Source: DAOUAT01 sp964551735 (GTDB taxonomy: Bacteria; Chloroflexota; Anaerolineae; CG2-30-64-16). From it: 64,000 nucleotides of DNA. Under the pieces are notes generated by a model. The model saw nothing but the letters and a program-made list of their open reading frames with translations, was not told the DNA's origin and searched no databases. This document shows positions 24,608 to 32,642 of this stretch, in pieces; position 1 is the stretch's first letter; every line of letters starts with the position of its first letter. The stretch lies in NCBI GenBank assembly GCA_964551735.1, contig CAZKEF010000008.1, positions 107,655 through 171,654 on the forward strand, read 5' to 3'. The position numbers were made by a program, and so were the translations under genes.

Positions 24608-26341
24608 TTAGGCGGCAGCCAGTGACCGGGCGGCGCCGGTCAGCCGGCCGAACGTGTCGTCCAACCGGCCGAGTGCACCGTCCAGCCGCGCCAACGCGCC
24701 GTCCAGGAGTTCGCGAAACGGCCCGCGCGCCTCGATCGCCACGATCGCCTGGTCGGCCACCTCGACGGCGCTGAAGATCAGGCGGTAGAGCGTCTTCTGT
24801 TCGTCGGCGGTCAGCGCGGCCCACAGCGCCGGCAGGTTGTCCAGCAGCGCCAGCGCCTCCCCACCGGCCGGCGTCGCGGCCGGCGTCAATGCCTTGAGGT
24901 CGCGCAGGCAGGCCGACTTGACCCGCTCGAACTGCTCGCGGGTGTAGTCCTGGTCATGGTAGAGCTCCTGCGCCCGCCGCAGCCGCTCCCGGATCGCCAG
25001 CTTCTCCCGCTCGACCTCATCCGCGCCTTCATCGTAGAAGAGATAGGTCAGGATGCGCTCGCGCCAAGCGGCCGGCAAATGGATGCTCGTCACCAGGTTC
25101 TGGATCTGCTGCTCGATCCAGTCGGCGCGCAGGTTCGGCTGATGCCATTCATGCTTGTCCAAGCGCTGCTGGCAGAGGCGGTCCACGTAATAGCGGCTGC
25201 CGCCGCCGTTCGAGGAGATGCCGCGCAGCGGGCTGTGCTGGGCCGCGCAGTAGAGCACGCCGGTGAGCGGGTAGATGCGCGCGGGATTGGCAAGGGTCGT
25301 GCTGCGATGATAGCGGTTCTGGCGGATGGTCTGCACCTTGCGGAAGAGCTCCAGGCTGACCAGCGCCTCGTGCTTGCCGGCGAACCATTCCACCGGTTTG
25401 CGCCGCCGGTTGCCGTGCTCGTCGCTCCCCGCATAGGTGACGTAGCCCGCGTAGACCGCGTTGGTCAGGAGACCTTGCACGGCATCCTTGTCGAAGGCCT
25501 GCGGCGCATACGACCCCGGCAGTCCTTTGGTGCGAAAGCGCACCTCCGTGCCGTCGGCCAGGGTGAAGATCTCGCGATTGAGACGGCGCGCGACGTCGTC
25601 ATCGGAGTACTCGCCGGTGGCGTACCAGGCGAACATCAGCCGCACCGCCTCCGCCTCGACCGGGTGGGGCACGCGCGTGCCGTCGCCGCCCCGGTTGCGA
25701 CCACCGGCCCGCGGACAGTAGCCCGGGCCGTTCGGGTCGCTGCAATCGGCGCAGCGGCCGTTGCAGTAGCCGAAGCGGTAGCTGCCGGTCAGGTAGCCGT
25801 TGCGCGCCTGCTGCAGCCGGCTCAGCCGGATCTCCTCGGAGAGCGCAGCCACGTAGAACTCGGCCAGGGCGCCCAGGACGTACAGCACCAGCCGGCCCCA
25901 GGGAGTGGTGAAGTCAATGCTCTCGCGCAGGGAGACCAGCCGCACGCCATGGGACTTGAAGTACTGCACCGTGCTCAACAGCCCGAACAGGTGGCGGGAG
26001 AGCCGGTCGATGCGGTCGATCACGACCACGTCCACCTGGTTCTTGCGCACGGCCCGCAGCAGGCGGGCGAGCTGTGGCCGCTGTTCGTTGCGGCCCGAGC
26101 GCGCCGGGTCGGCGTAGATCTCGACCAGCTCCCAGCCGTGCTCCGCGACCGTCCGGGCGATGCGCGCGGCCTGGTCGTCCAGGCTGTTGCCGTCCTCGAC
26201 CTGCATGAAGCTGGAGACGCGCGTGTACCCCGCGGCGCGCACCAGGCCCTTGCCCAGGGCCGGCGCGCCGCCCAGGATGGCAGCCAGCTCGCGGTCCAGC
26301 TCACTGGCGCTCGGCGGTTGGGTGCGAATCAATGGCGTCAT
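24608..26341 (-). CDS. Large serine recombinase 2
   Basis: About 577 residues from the second of two adjacent ATG codons (26341), chosen because GGAGG at 26348-26352 is then six bases away; the first is at 26347. The catalytic domain begins after a 40-residue N-terminal extension: GYTRVSSFMQVEDG with the nucleophilic Ser, then VVVIDRIDRLSRH. A Cys-rich insertion like that of recombinase 1 (CNGRCADCSDPNGPGYC) shows common ancestry. The zinc ribbon is degenerate (few Cys), and a long helical tail follows. The two recombinases are tandem and leftward; they may act as a pair or one may be a replaced copy. Confidence 0.9.
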   Translation of the reverse strand: MTPLIRTQPPSASELDRELAAILGGAPALGKGLVRAAGYTRVSSFMQVEDGNSLDDQAARIARTVAEHGWELVEIYADPARSGRNEQRPQLARLLRAVRKNQVDVVVIDRIDRLSRHLFGLLSTVQYFKSHGVRLVSLRESIDFTTPWGRLVLYVLGALAEFYVAALSEEIRLSRLQQARNGYLTGSYRFGYCNGRCADCSDPNGPGYCPRAGGRNRGGDGTRVPHPVEAEAVRLMFAWYATGEYSDDDVARRLNREIFTLADGTEVRFRTKGLPGSYAPQAFDKDAVQGLLTNAVYAGYVTYAGSDEHGNRRRKPVEWFAGKHEALVSLELFRKVQTIRQNRYHRSTTLANPARIYPLTGVLYCAAQHSPLRGISSNGGGSRYYVDRLCQQRLDKHEWHQPNLRADWIEQQIQNLVTSIHLPAAWRERILTYLFYDEGADEVEREKLAIRERLRRAQELYHDQDYTREQFERVKSACLRDLKALTPAATPAGGEALALLDNLPALWAALTADEQKTLYRLIFSAVEVADQAIVAIEARGPFRELLDGALARLDGALGRLDDTFGRLTGAARSLAAA

Positions 26342-26498
26342 CGTCATCCTCCGTGTCGTCGGCCTGGGTGGCCAGACCCAGGATGCGGCGCATGGCCAGC
26401 GCCAATTCGTAGCAGAATTCGTCGCCCACGTCCTCGATGGCCTCCGGCCGGACGGCCAGCGCCGGCGGATCGGCGGGCCGGGCGGGCTGGCGCGGCAT
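26301..26498 (-). CDS. Small acidic protein upstream of serine recombinase 2
   Basis: 65 residues, start ATG at 26498 with GGAGA eight bases upstream. The N-terminus is Pro/Arg-rich, the middle (IEDVGDEFCYELALAMRRIL) a helix, the end acidic (DDTEDDDD). It overlaps the recombinase 2 start by about 40 bases, suggesting translational coupling. No family recognised; an accessory or recombination-directionality factor is possible but unproven. Confidence 0.5.
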   Translation of the reverse strand: MPRQPARPADPPALAVRPEAIEDVGDEFCYELALAMRRILGLATQADDTEDDDDAIDSHPTAERQ

Positions 26499-26537
26499 CG
26501 TGGGCTGTCTCCGTGTCTCTCTGGCCCAGGGCTGCCG

Positions 26538-26897
26538 TCAACGCCGTACCGCGGCCAGCGCCAGCAGCCGCTCCGTGAGGCGCGCCGCCGCCTGGCGCAC
26601 CGCATCGCTCACGTGGTACATAACCCGGTCGGCGACCACGACCGCCTGCCCACGCTGGGAGCGCAGCCAGCCGTCCACCGTCACTTCCAGGGGCACGCCC
26701 TGGCTCACCTCACGGAAAGCCCGCAGCTCCAGCGCCAGCCGGTCGGCGAACAGCACCCGGTGATGGCCACCGTAAGCGGGATGATCGGTGGCCAGCGTGG
26801 CCGTGACCACGTACGCCGGCTTCCCGCCGATAGCCTCGGTCTGTTCGGTGTAATCGTCCAGCTTCCCGATGAGCATGACCAGATTCTGGCGTTTCAC
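26538..26897 (-). CDS. SSB-like OB-fold protein, paralogue of 14541-14942
   Basis: About 119 residues. A GTG at 26897 is preferred over an ATG at 26912 because it gives VKRQNLVMLIGKL, aligning with the start of the paralogue (MKRQNGVVLSGKL), and GAGGGG lies five bases upstream. Shared steps: ATDHPAYGGHHRVLF, LEVTVDGWLRS and VVADRVMYHV. It is the first gene of the leftward block, close to the divergent promoter region. Probably a divergent SSB-like protein. Confidence 0.7.
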   Translation of the reverse strand: MKRQNLVMLIGKLDDYTEQTEAIGGKPAYVVTATLATDHPAYGGHHRVLFADRLALELRAFREVSQGVPLEVTVDGWLRSQRGQAVVVADRVMYHVSDAVRQAAARLTERLLALAAVRR

Positions 26898-26961
26898 GGC
26901 TTCCCCTCGCAAGCATCAACCCGCGCGCGCCGCAGCGCGCTGCGGCCCGTGTCGGATTTTA

Positions 26962-26970
26962 TGCTATAAT
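26962..26970 (+). promoter_or_regulatory. Extended -10 promoter element
   Basis: TGCTATAAT, a perfect extended -10 (TG-N-TATAAT), in an AT-rich patch. No good -35 precedes it. The same nine bases recur in the promoter at 27904-27912. Confidence 0.5.
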
Positions 26971-27244
26971 ATGATTCATCTGCTCGACTGATTCCGACGG
27001 CGCGGCGGCTCTCTCGCATAGCGTACACTTCTCCATAAGAGTGTATGAATTATCAGACGAGCAAGCCTCAAAAAGAGCCGTCGCGACGGCAGACGGCAGG
27101 ACAGATCACCGGTCAGGCGGGGACAGGCCGCGGCAGGCGCGGCCCGGTCTGTGCTTGGCGCTGATACGCGCTGCCCGACGGCGCGGGAAGGCGGGACGGC
27201 CCCATTGCCCTCCGCTCCTTCCCGGCGCCCGGACGGCGCCCAGG

Positions 27245-27258
27245 CGAACAACTGTTCG
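27245..27258. promoter_or_regulatory. LexA-type (SOS box-like) dyad
   Basis: CGAACAACTGTTCG fits CGAAC-N4-GTTCG, the core of Gram-positive and actinobacterial LexA operators. It is 96 bases ahead of the XRE regulator gene. Confidence 0.5.
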
Positions 27259-27353
27259 TATGCTACACGATTTTTACACCGCTGTCAAATTCGGCCGCGG
27301 CCCTTTGTGGCACCCAGGCCGGGCACACGGACAGCGTCACAAGGAGTACATAC

Positions 27354-27722
27354 ATGTCCCAGTCGCACACCCCACTGGCGCAATGGCTGATTGAGGCGTG
27401 CCGAGCACGCGACCTCTCCTGGGCCGAAGCTTCCCGGCGCTCCGGCCTGAGTCAGGGGACCATCTCGGCGATCGTGCGCGGCACCCAGCCAGGCCTGGAA
27501 ATCTGCAAGGGCCTCGCCGGCTTCTTCGGCGTGCCGCTGGAGGACGTGCTGCAGATGGCCGGTCACATGACGCCGGCCCCCTCCCCGGCCTGGCCCCCGG
27601 AGCTGGTGGCGCTCGCGCGCGAGGTCGAGGAGCTGCCCCCGCCGCTGCGCCGCGCCGTGCTGAAGGCCTGGCGCGCCGTGCTGGAAGGCATCCAGGCCGA
27701 ACGCGACCTGGCCGGTCGCTGA
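27354..27722 (+). CDS. XRE-family transcriptional regulator
   Basis: 122 residues; AAGGAG nine bases upstream of the ATG. Residues 8-65 form the Cro/CI-type HTH (LSWAEASRRSGLSQGTISAIVRG...CKGLAGFFGVPLEDVLQMAG). The C-terminal half is a short helical extension (EVEELPPPLRRAVLKAWRAVL). It points away from the leftward recombination/replication block, as a repressor of an integrative element would, and has a LexA-type dyad upstream. Confidence 0.85.
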   Translation: MSQSHTPLAQWLIEACRARDLSWAEASRRSGLSQGTISAIVRGTQPGLEICKGLAGFFGVPLEDVLQMAGHMTPAPSPAWPPELVALAREVEELPPPLRRAVLKAWRAVLEGIQAERDLAGR

Positions 27723-27759
27723 ACCGCCCGTGGCCCAATAGCAAGCTCCTCCCCTGCTC

Positions 27760-27796
27760 GGTCGGCAGGCCGGCCTCTCACGCCGGCCTGCCGACC
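27760..27796. terminator. Strong perfect hairpin after the XRE gene
   Basis: 15 bases at 27760-27774 pair exactly with 27782-27796, loop seven bases. It lies 38 bases after the stop codon. There is no T-run, so termination is inferred from position and stability. Confidence 0.5.
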
Positions 27797-27884
27797 CGCT
27801 TCTCGGCCATCGTTCTGCCCGCTCCCCATATACCGTCAGGCAATTTCCGCTTAATTTTCCAATCCGCATCGCCATCTTCGTGAC

Positions 27885-27912
27885 TTGCGTCGTAGAACTG
27901 GCGTGCTATAAT
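27885..27912 (+). promoter_or_regulatory. Promoter with extended -10
   Basis: TTGCGT at 27885-27890, 16 bases, TATAAT at 27907-27912 with TGC before it. It precedes the small gene at 27977 by about 65 bases. Confidence 0.65.
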
Positions 27913-27976
27913 ACATCCGTTCTGACCGGTCGCACCAGCGCGGCAGATACACTTTTCAGCAGGATGCAACGCTACG

Positions 27977-28225
27977 ATGTCACGTGCCAGATCCCAAACC
28001 GCTTCCCGCCCCCCGCGACGCCAGAGACCCGCCAGACGCCGAGCGACCGAGCGCTTTTCGCAGGAGGTCGAGGAGTTAGGGGACACGACCGCCGGCCTGC
28101 CCGGGCCGATACGCCGCGCCGTGATTGAGTGGGTCCGCAAGATGATAGCCGTGGCCCGGCTGGCCCGGCGTCAGTTCAGCCGCCTGGCAGCCAGGGTGCG
28201 GCCACCAAGACACCACGCACGATAA
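27977..28225 (+). CDS. Small basic protein resembling the tail of the XRE regulator
   Basis: 82 residues; the start at 27977 follows a good promoter but has only a weak ribosome binding site. The middle (EVEELGDTTAGLPGPIRRAVIEWVRKMI) mirrors the C-terminal tail of the XRE protein just upstream (EVEELPPPLRRAVLKAWRAVL), while the HTH is missing and replaced by an Arg-rich N-terminus. It could be a truncated paralogue able to form heterodimers, or a remnant. Confidence 0.45.
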   Translation: MSRARSQTASRPPRRQRPARRRATERFSQEVEELGDTTAGLPGPIRRAVIEWVRKMIAVARLARRQFSRLAARVRPPRHHAR

Positions 28226-28355
28226 GCTGCCCCTCCCCTGGCCGCAGGAGATCATCAAGGCCGGCCGCGCACTGTCCGCAATGGTTCATGCGAAACACCA
28301 GTTCGGGAGACCCCAGTGTGCCAGCCGCGCCGGGTTAGCCTCGCTGTGAATTCGC

Positions 28356-29876
28356 TCAGCGCACAGATGGCCGCTTCCGCCCTGCGCGCTCTTTGAGCCA
28401 ACGCTCACTCTCGGCGCGCGCAGCGGCAGGTATGGCATGCGATCTGGCGCGTCGCCGATGAAGCGCCCTCAAGAGCCACTCGTCGTCCAATTGGCTTGTA
28501 TCGGGGCCGAACAGCGTTCGAAAGCCGTCTACGTCGAGAGCGTGAGCGAGAGTCAACTCCTCTGCCTGCTGTGCCATGTACTCGGCACGTTTCAGTGGCT
28601 TCTCCCACGGCTGTTCGGGGTTTTCGCAGGCGCCCAGCCATTCAACGTAACCTGTTTCTACCTCCTGAATCCCATAGCGAGCGCGCATCAGCAGTTGTCC
28701 GCGTCGGAAACACGTTACAATCCGGCTTTTGTTCCACATGAGTTGCGCCTGTTCGATGGCAACTGACTCCCGGTAATATGTCACCGGGGAATGCCCGCGA
28801 TGCCAGGCGTCGTTGGAACCGGCCGGCTGTTCGAGCCCACACAGCGCTTCATCGATCTGCAGTTCGGCCGCGAGCCGCCGGGCTGCAGGATAACCTTCAC
28901 CATAACGCAGCTTGCGGCCGCAGGACAGCGCCACCTCCCTGTAGTGCTCCGGCGCAGCGTCCAGCTCGACGACCACCCGGTAGGTAATGCGTTCAGGTTC
29001 AAGCGCCAGTGGATCGATCCGATAGGGCGTCAGATCTACCCGCTGTCGGCCGGTAACCGGAGCAGACGCGGCTTGAGCCTCCTCCCCGGACTGGGGCCCC
29101 TCAGGGCCTGGCAGCAGAAGCTGCTGCTCGGCCCAGATCACCGCGTCCAGCAGATGAACGAATCTATTGTAGCCGAATTGCTGGGGAATCGGCCGATCGA
29201 TGCACACCTCCCAGTAGAGAGGGAACGGATCTTTCACGGCGATCACCGTTGCACGGTTCGGCGGCAGCTCGCATGTTGACTGCCAGAGTGTCTCGTCCTG
29301 CACCCAGGGCAAAGGACGATCGGCCCAGTTGAACTCCCGGAACTCACGCTGCCGATGCCCCTTGAGGAGGAGGCCATAGACTTCGGAAAGTGCCTTCGCG
29401 CGGGCTTGCTCCTCAACCTGCGCCATCTGCCGCAGTGCGGCCTCATTCTGCTGCAGCACATCCAACAGCTGACGCGTCTGCTCAGGACGCAAACACATGA
29501 TTTCCTCGTCGACATCCTCTGACTGAGGTTCCTGTGAGGCGGCACCCGGTTCGGTCGTCTTCTTTCGTGCTCGCCGAGGCGACTGGGGCAGGTGAAGAAC
29601 AGTCACTCGGCGGGTCAGGCTCAGCCCAGCCGCTTCCCAGTCTCCCGTTCCGCGAAGCTTTCCCAGGCACGCCATGGCTTCGGCGCCGGAGAGCACGACA
29701 AGGCGCTGACCGGCGTCTTGCCACATAACAACCCCCCGGCGCCGCCAGTCTTCAACTTGCGCAGGGTTGGCCCAGGGCGGGCAGCCGGCTGGAGTGAAGC
29801 CACGACCTGAGAAGAGTGCCTGCGGGTGGAACTGTATCCCGAAACCTGATCCAAGTTGACCATCTGGTTCGCTCAT
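28356..29876 (-). CDS. Hypothetical 506-residue protein
   Basis: The ATG at 29876 is chosen for GGAGGAG six bases upstream. No family is recognised. The N-terminal 80 residues contain a W-RRRGVVMW plus VLSGAEAMACL segment; a Lys/Arg/Glu-rich linker and a coiled-coil-like helix (about 130-200) follow; the C-terminal 250 residues mix strands and helices with EWLGAC and WLLRALHRRRA. No signal peptide or membrane segment. It stands alone, divergent from the GNAT gene. Composition matches that of its neighbours, so it is probably a real cargo gene of the accessory region. Confidence 0.6.
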   Translation of the reverse strand: MSEPDGQLGSGFGIQFHPQALFSGRGFTPAGCPPWANPAQVEDWRRRGVVMWQDAGQRLVVLSGAEAMACLGKLRGTGDWEAAGLSLTRRVTVLHLPQSPRRARKKTTEPGAASQEPQSEDVDEEIMCLRPEQTRQLLDVLQQNEAALRQMAQVEEQARAKALSEVYGLLLKGHRQREFREFNWADRPLPWVQDETLWQSTCELPPNRATVIAVKDPFPLYWEVCIDRPIPQQFGYNRFVHLLDAVIWAEQQLLLPGPEGPQSGEEAQAASAPVTGRQRVDLTPYRIDPLALEPERITYRVVVELDAAPEHYREVALSCGRKLRYGEGYPAARRLAAELQIDEALCGLEQPAGSNDAWHRGHSPVTYYRESVAIEQAQLMWNKSRIVTCFRRGQLLMRARYGIQEVETGYVEWLGACENPEQPWEKPLKRAEYMAQQAEELTLAHALDVDGFRTLFGPDTSQLDDEWLLRALHRRRARSHAIPAAARAESERWLKERAGRKRPSVR

Positions 29877-29945
29877 CGAAACTCCTCCTGAAAGCTGAAT
29901 CTGCTCTGGCCGCGCAGGCAACTGCGGGCAGTCGCCGACCCCCTG

Positions 29946-29974
29946 TTGACACAACCTGACCGGCGACGTAGGAT
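29946..29974 (+). promoter_or_regulatory. Promoter of the GNAT gene pair
   Basis: TTGACA at 29946-29951, 17 bases, TAGGAT at 29969-29974; the first plausible start codon is the ATG at 29999, with AGAGG nine bases before it. Confidence 0.65.
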
Positions 29975-29998
29975 CGGCAGCGACAGAGGTTGCGTATC

Positions 29999-30459
29999 AT
30001 GCACTGCGCCATCGCAGGGCCCTATCTCGGCCAGACTGCGGTCTGCATCCCGATTATACGTTCACGCCGGAATGGTTCGGCGTCCAGGAAGCGATCGCCG
30101 GCTATGCCGCCGAGATTGACGGCCTGCCGACCTTCCTGGCCGGCCCGCCGGGGGACGTAAGCGGATTCCTGAGCCTCAAACGGCACAACCCCCATGCCGC
30201 GGAAGTCTATATCATGGGCGTGAGACGGGAATGCCACCGCGCGGGTGTCGACCAGCGGCTGATGCAGGCGGCCGAGGCATGGCTGAGACAGCAGGGCGCT
30301 AAGTATCCGCAAGTCAAGACCTTGGGGCCTTCACGCGCCGATGAGAACTATGCCAGGACCCGCGCCTTCTATCAGGCGGTGGGCTTCAAGCCGCTGGAGG
30401 AGCTCAAGCAAATCTGGGACGCGCAGAATCCCTGCTTGATCATGATCAAACGGCTCTGA
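29999..30459 (+). pseudogene. GNAT N-acetyltransferase with probable frameshift near its start
   Basis: From about 30012 the frame reads RRALSRPDCGLHPDYT...FLSLKRHNPHAAEVYIMGV, then the acyl-CoA loop region RRECHRAGVDQRLM and RAFYQAVGFKPLEEL, a typical small GNAT. No start codon exists in this frame before 30214; the promoter and ribosome site instead serve the ATG at 29999, which is one base out of frame. A single missing base near 30013 would join MHCAI to RRALS and restore a normal 153-residue enzyme. Either a real frameshift, a sequencing error, or a short 81-residue product from 30214. Confidence 0.6.
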
Positions 30460-30484
30460 TCTCCACGTAGCGAAAGGACCATGC

Positions 30485-31123
30485 ATGGAAATCCAGATCA
30501 GAAACGAGATTGAAGCGGACCACGGCGCGGTTGAAGAGCTGACAAGAGAAGCCTTTTGGAACCTCTATGCTCCGGGCTGCAGTGAACACTACATCGTGCA
30601 CGCCATGCGGAAGCACGAGGACTTCATCGGAGAGCTGGACTTCGTCGCGCTCGTCGGCGAGCGGATCGTCGGCAACATCATGTACACCCGGGCCCGCCTC
30701 GCCAATGACGCGGGCGAGATCCTGGAGATCGCCTCCTTCGGCCCCCTGTGCGTACACCCTGAGTTCCAGAGGATGGGCATCGGCTCCAGGCTGATCCGGC
30801 ATTCGCTGCCTGTCGCCCGCGGGCTGGGCTTCGGGGTGGTTGCGATCTATGGCGACCCCCACAACTACTGCAAGCACGGCTTCAGGAATGGCAAGGACCT
30901 GGGCATCAGCGATGGGAACGGGGACTATCCCCACGGGCTGCTGGCCCTGGAATTGGCGCCGGGCCTGCTGGCGGGCTGGCATTGGCGGCTGCAGATCAGC
31001 CCGGCCTATGCCTGCAACGAGAGTGAGGTGGCGGCATTCGACTGGGGGTTTCCACCCAAAGCAAAAGGGTACCAGTACAGCCAGGAAATCTTCGCGATCG
31101 AGGTTCGCTCCTTCTTGAGATGA
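30485..31123 (+). CDS. GNAT-family N-acetyltransferase
   Basis: 212 residues. The N-terminal half is a GNAT fold: IRNEIEADHGAVEELTREAFW, then SFGPLCVHPEFQRMGIGSRLIRHSL, where R-M-G-I-G is the acetyl-CoA pyrophosphate loop. The rest resembles the YhbS-like group with GFGVVAIYGDPHNYCKHGF. It follows the frameshifted GNAT by 25 bases and probably shares its transcript. Substrate unknown. Confidence 0.9.
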   Translation: MEIQIRNEIEADHGAVEELTREAFWNLYAPGCSEHYIVHAMRKHEDFIGELDFVALVGERIVGNIMYTRARLANDAGEILEIASFGPLCVHPEFQRMGIGSRLIRHSLPVARGLGFGVVAIYGDPHNYCKHGFRNGKDLGISDGNGDYPHGLLALELAPGLLAGWHWRLQISPAYACNESEVAAFDWGFPPKAKGYQYSQEIFAIEVRSFLR

Positions 31124-31173
31124 CGCACCCGGGCGAAGCAACATACCTCATCCCCGGCTCACCCGAAGCCGTT

Positions 31174-31530
31174 CTACTTCTGCGACTTCGCCTCCTCGAT
31201 TCTGACCTTCGCGTACTCTTGGAACTCCTTCTCGAGCAGCTCGAGTTGCTTGCGCAAGCCGAACTCGACATTCGCCTGGATCTTCGCTCGCACTTCCGCG
31301 GTCAGCACCTCGGGATCGACACCCTTGGCCAGCTGGACGCTCGCGCCGCAAATAGCACCCATTCGGGCCGGTGATTGAAGCTTGAAAATGGGCGTGCAGC
31401 ATGTGGGCAACCATGTGATGCAGGGCGTCGCGCACCCGCGCGCCATCCGGGCCTGGCAGAACGCCTGCGCGCCCGTTTCGCCGGCCAGGATCGCCATACG
31501 CTCGAAGCCTTCGGCCCGATGTCCAGGCAC
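31174..31530 (-). CDS. Doubtful protein, possibly frameshifted
   Basis: 118 residues as read. The C-terminal 55 residues (DPEVLTAEVRAKIQANVEF...EYAKVRIEEAKSQK) look like a genuine helical/coiled-coil tail, whereas the N-terminal part does not; a better-looking sequence (RDALHHMVAHMLHAHFQAS) lies in the neighbouring frame just upstream, so the gene may be frameshifted near 31370. It is at the end of the leftward operon starting at 35499. Confidence 0.3.
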   Translation of the reverse strand: MPGHRAEGFERMAILAGETGAQAFCQARMARGCATPCITWLPTCCTPIFKLQSPARMGAICGASVQLAKGVDPEVLTAEVRAKIQANVEFGLRKQLELLEKEFQEYAKVRIEEAKSQK

Positions 31531-31549
31531 TGATGATTGTCATGCGGAG

Positions 31550-32623
31550 CTATGAGTCAAATTGACCATCCGCAATCATCTCGTGGACCTGCCAGACCGG
31601 CTTCCAGGCGGCGCTTTCCATGTTGCATAACAGCACCAGGTTCACATCTCGGCCCGGATAGTGGCGGATCAGCCCGCTGACACCGGCGTTCTGGCCTTCT
31701 TTCTCGCAGAACAGCAGCGTGCCGTCACTCTCAACGCAAAACCACAGGCCCGGACCGTACATCATTTTCCAGGTCTCGTGTTGGGTGTGCAACGCCTGGG
31801 GCGTAAAGAAATAACGGGTCATCTCCGGGGAGAGCAACCGGCCCTGTTTGACGGCGCGCAGGAAGCGATCCAAGTCGGCGGCAGTGACATGCGCCCCACC
31901 ATCGGGCGTGCCGATGGGCGGGTAGGAATAGATGTTCCTGCGCCAGCCGATGACCATTTCAGCATCATCCAAAATCGGGTCAGCCCCTTCGGCTATGTTT
32001 TCGTTGATTTCGGCCATGTGGAAGAAACCCGAATCGTTCATCCCGATCGGCGCAAACACGGTTTGCCGGACATACGCGCGATAATCTATGCCGGTGGCCT
32101 TCTCAACCATCAGCCCCAGCAGGATGTAGGCGCAGTTGCAGTAACGGCAGCCCTCTCCGGGCGGAAAGTTGGCCGGCTTGTGGACAAACTGCGGGAGGAA
32201 GTGCTCGGCCCGGGTGACCGAATAGTTCGCCTTAGCAATCCACAGGTCGGCGTAATCTTCACCGGCCTCCTCATCGGCGTCGTCGGCGATGCCGGATGTG
32301 TGGGTCAGCAGATGGTGGACGTTGGCCTGGGGGGTAATGGCGGTATCTTGCAAGCCAAGATATTCCACGGCGCTGGTGTGCAGGTCGAAACGGCCCGCAT
32401 CCACCTGTTGGAGAACGGCAACCGCGGTGAAGAGCTTGGTGATGGAAGCCGTGTCGAAGCGGGTGGAAAGCGCATTGGGTATCTTCCAGGCCCGATTGGC
32501 AAAGCCATAGGCGGAGGCGAAGAGCGCTTCATCCCCCTGTGTGATCCGCACAACGCCGGAGAATTTGTGTTGAGATTCCAGTTCCCGAAAATAGGCATCG
32601 AGTTTGTCTTGCGGGGTGTCCAT
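31550..32623 (-). CDS. Beta-lactamase-fold serine hydrolase (class C-like)
   Basis: 357 residues. The S-x-x-K motif is SITK in DTASITKLF (about residues 60-63) and the Y-x-N motif is YCN in CRYCNCAYILLG; GTPDGGAHVT follows at the expected distance. These are the active-site motifs of the class C beta-lactamase/penicillin-binding family. No signal peptide, so it is probably a cytoplasmic esterase or peptidase rather than a true beta-lactamase. It follows the GNAT gene by 19 bases in the leftward operon. Confidence 0.88.
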   Translation of the reverse strand: MDTPQDKLDAYFRELESQHKFSGVVRITQGDEALFASAYGFANRAWKIPNALSTRFDTASITKLFTAVAVLQQVDAGRFDLHTSAVEYLGLQDTAITPQANVHHLLTHTSGIADDADEEAGEDYADLWIAKANYSVTRAEHFLPQFVHKPANFPPGEGCRYCNCAYILLGLMVEKATGIDYRAYVRQTVFAPIGMNDSGFFHMAEINENIAEGADPILDDAEMVIGWRRNIYSYPPIGTPDGGAHVTAADLDRFLRAVKQGRLLSPEMTRYFFTPQALHTQHETWKMMYGPGLWFCVESDGTLLFCEKEGQNAGVSGLIRHYPGRDVNLVLLCNMESAAWKPVWQVHEMIADGQFDS

Positions 32624-32642
32624 AAACGCCTTTCAAGCAGCC

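Larger units (their letters stand above)
26898..27353. other. Divergent control region of the mobile block
   Basis: Between the leftward SSB-like gene and the rightward XRE gene. It holds an extended -10 at 26962-26970, a small dyad (TACACT/AGTGTA at 27023-27045) and a LexA-type dyad at 27245-27258. A rightward open frame from 27041 overlaps the XRE start but shows no coding character. Confidence 0.6.

Noticed and set aside
24956..26578. A 540-codon open frame opposite serine recombinase 2
   Set aside because: Antisense to a clear recombinase; repetitive low-complexity translation.
27041..27394. A rightward 117-codon frame ahead of the XRE gene
   Set aside because: It overlaps the XRE start in another frame, lacks a ribosome site and contains the regulatory dyad.
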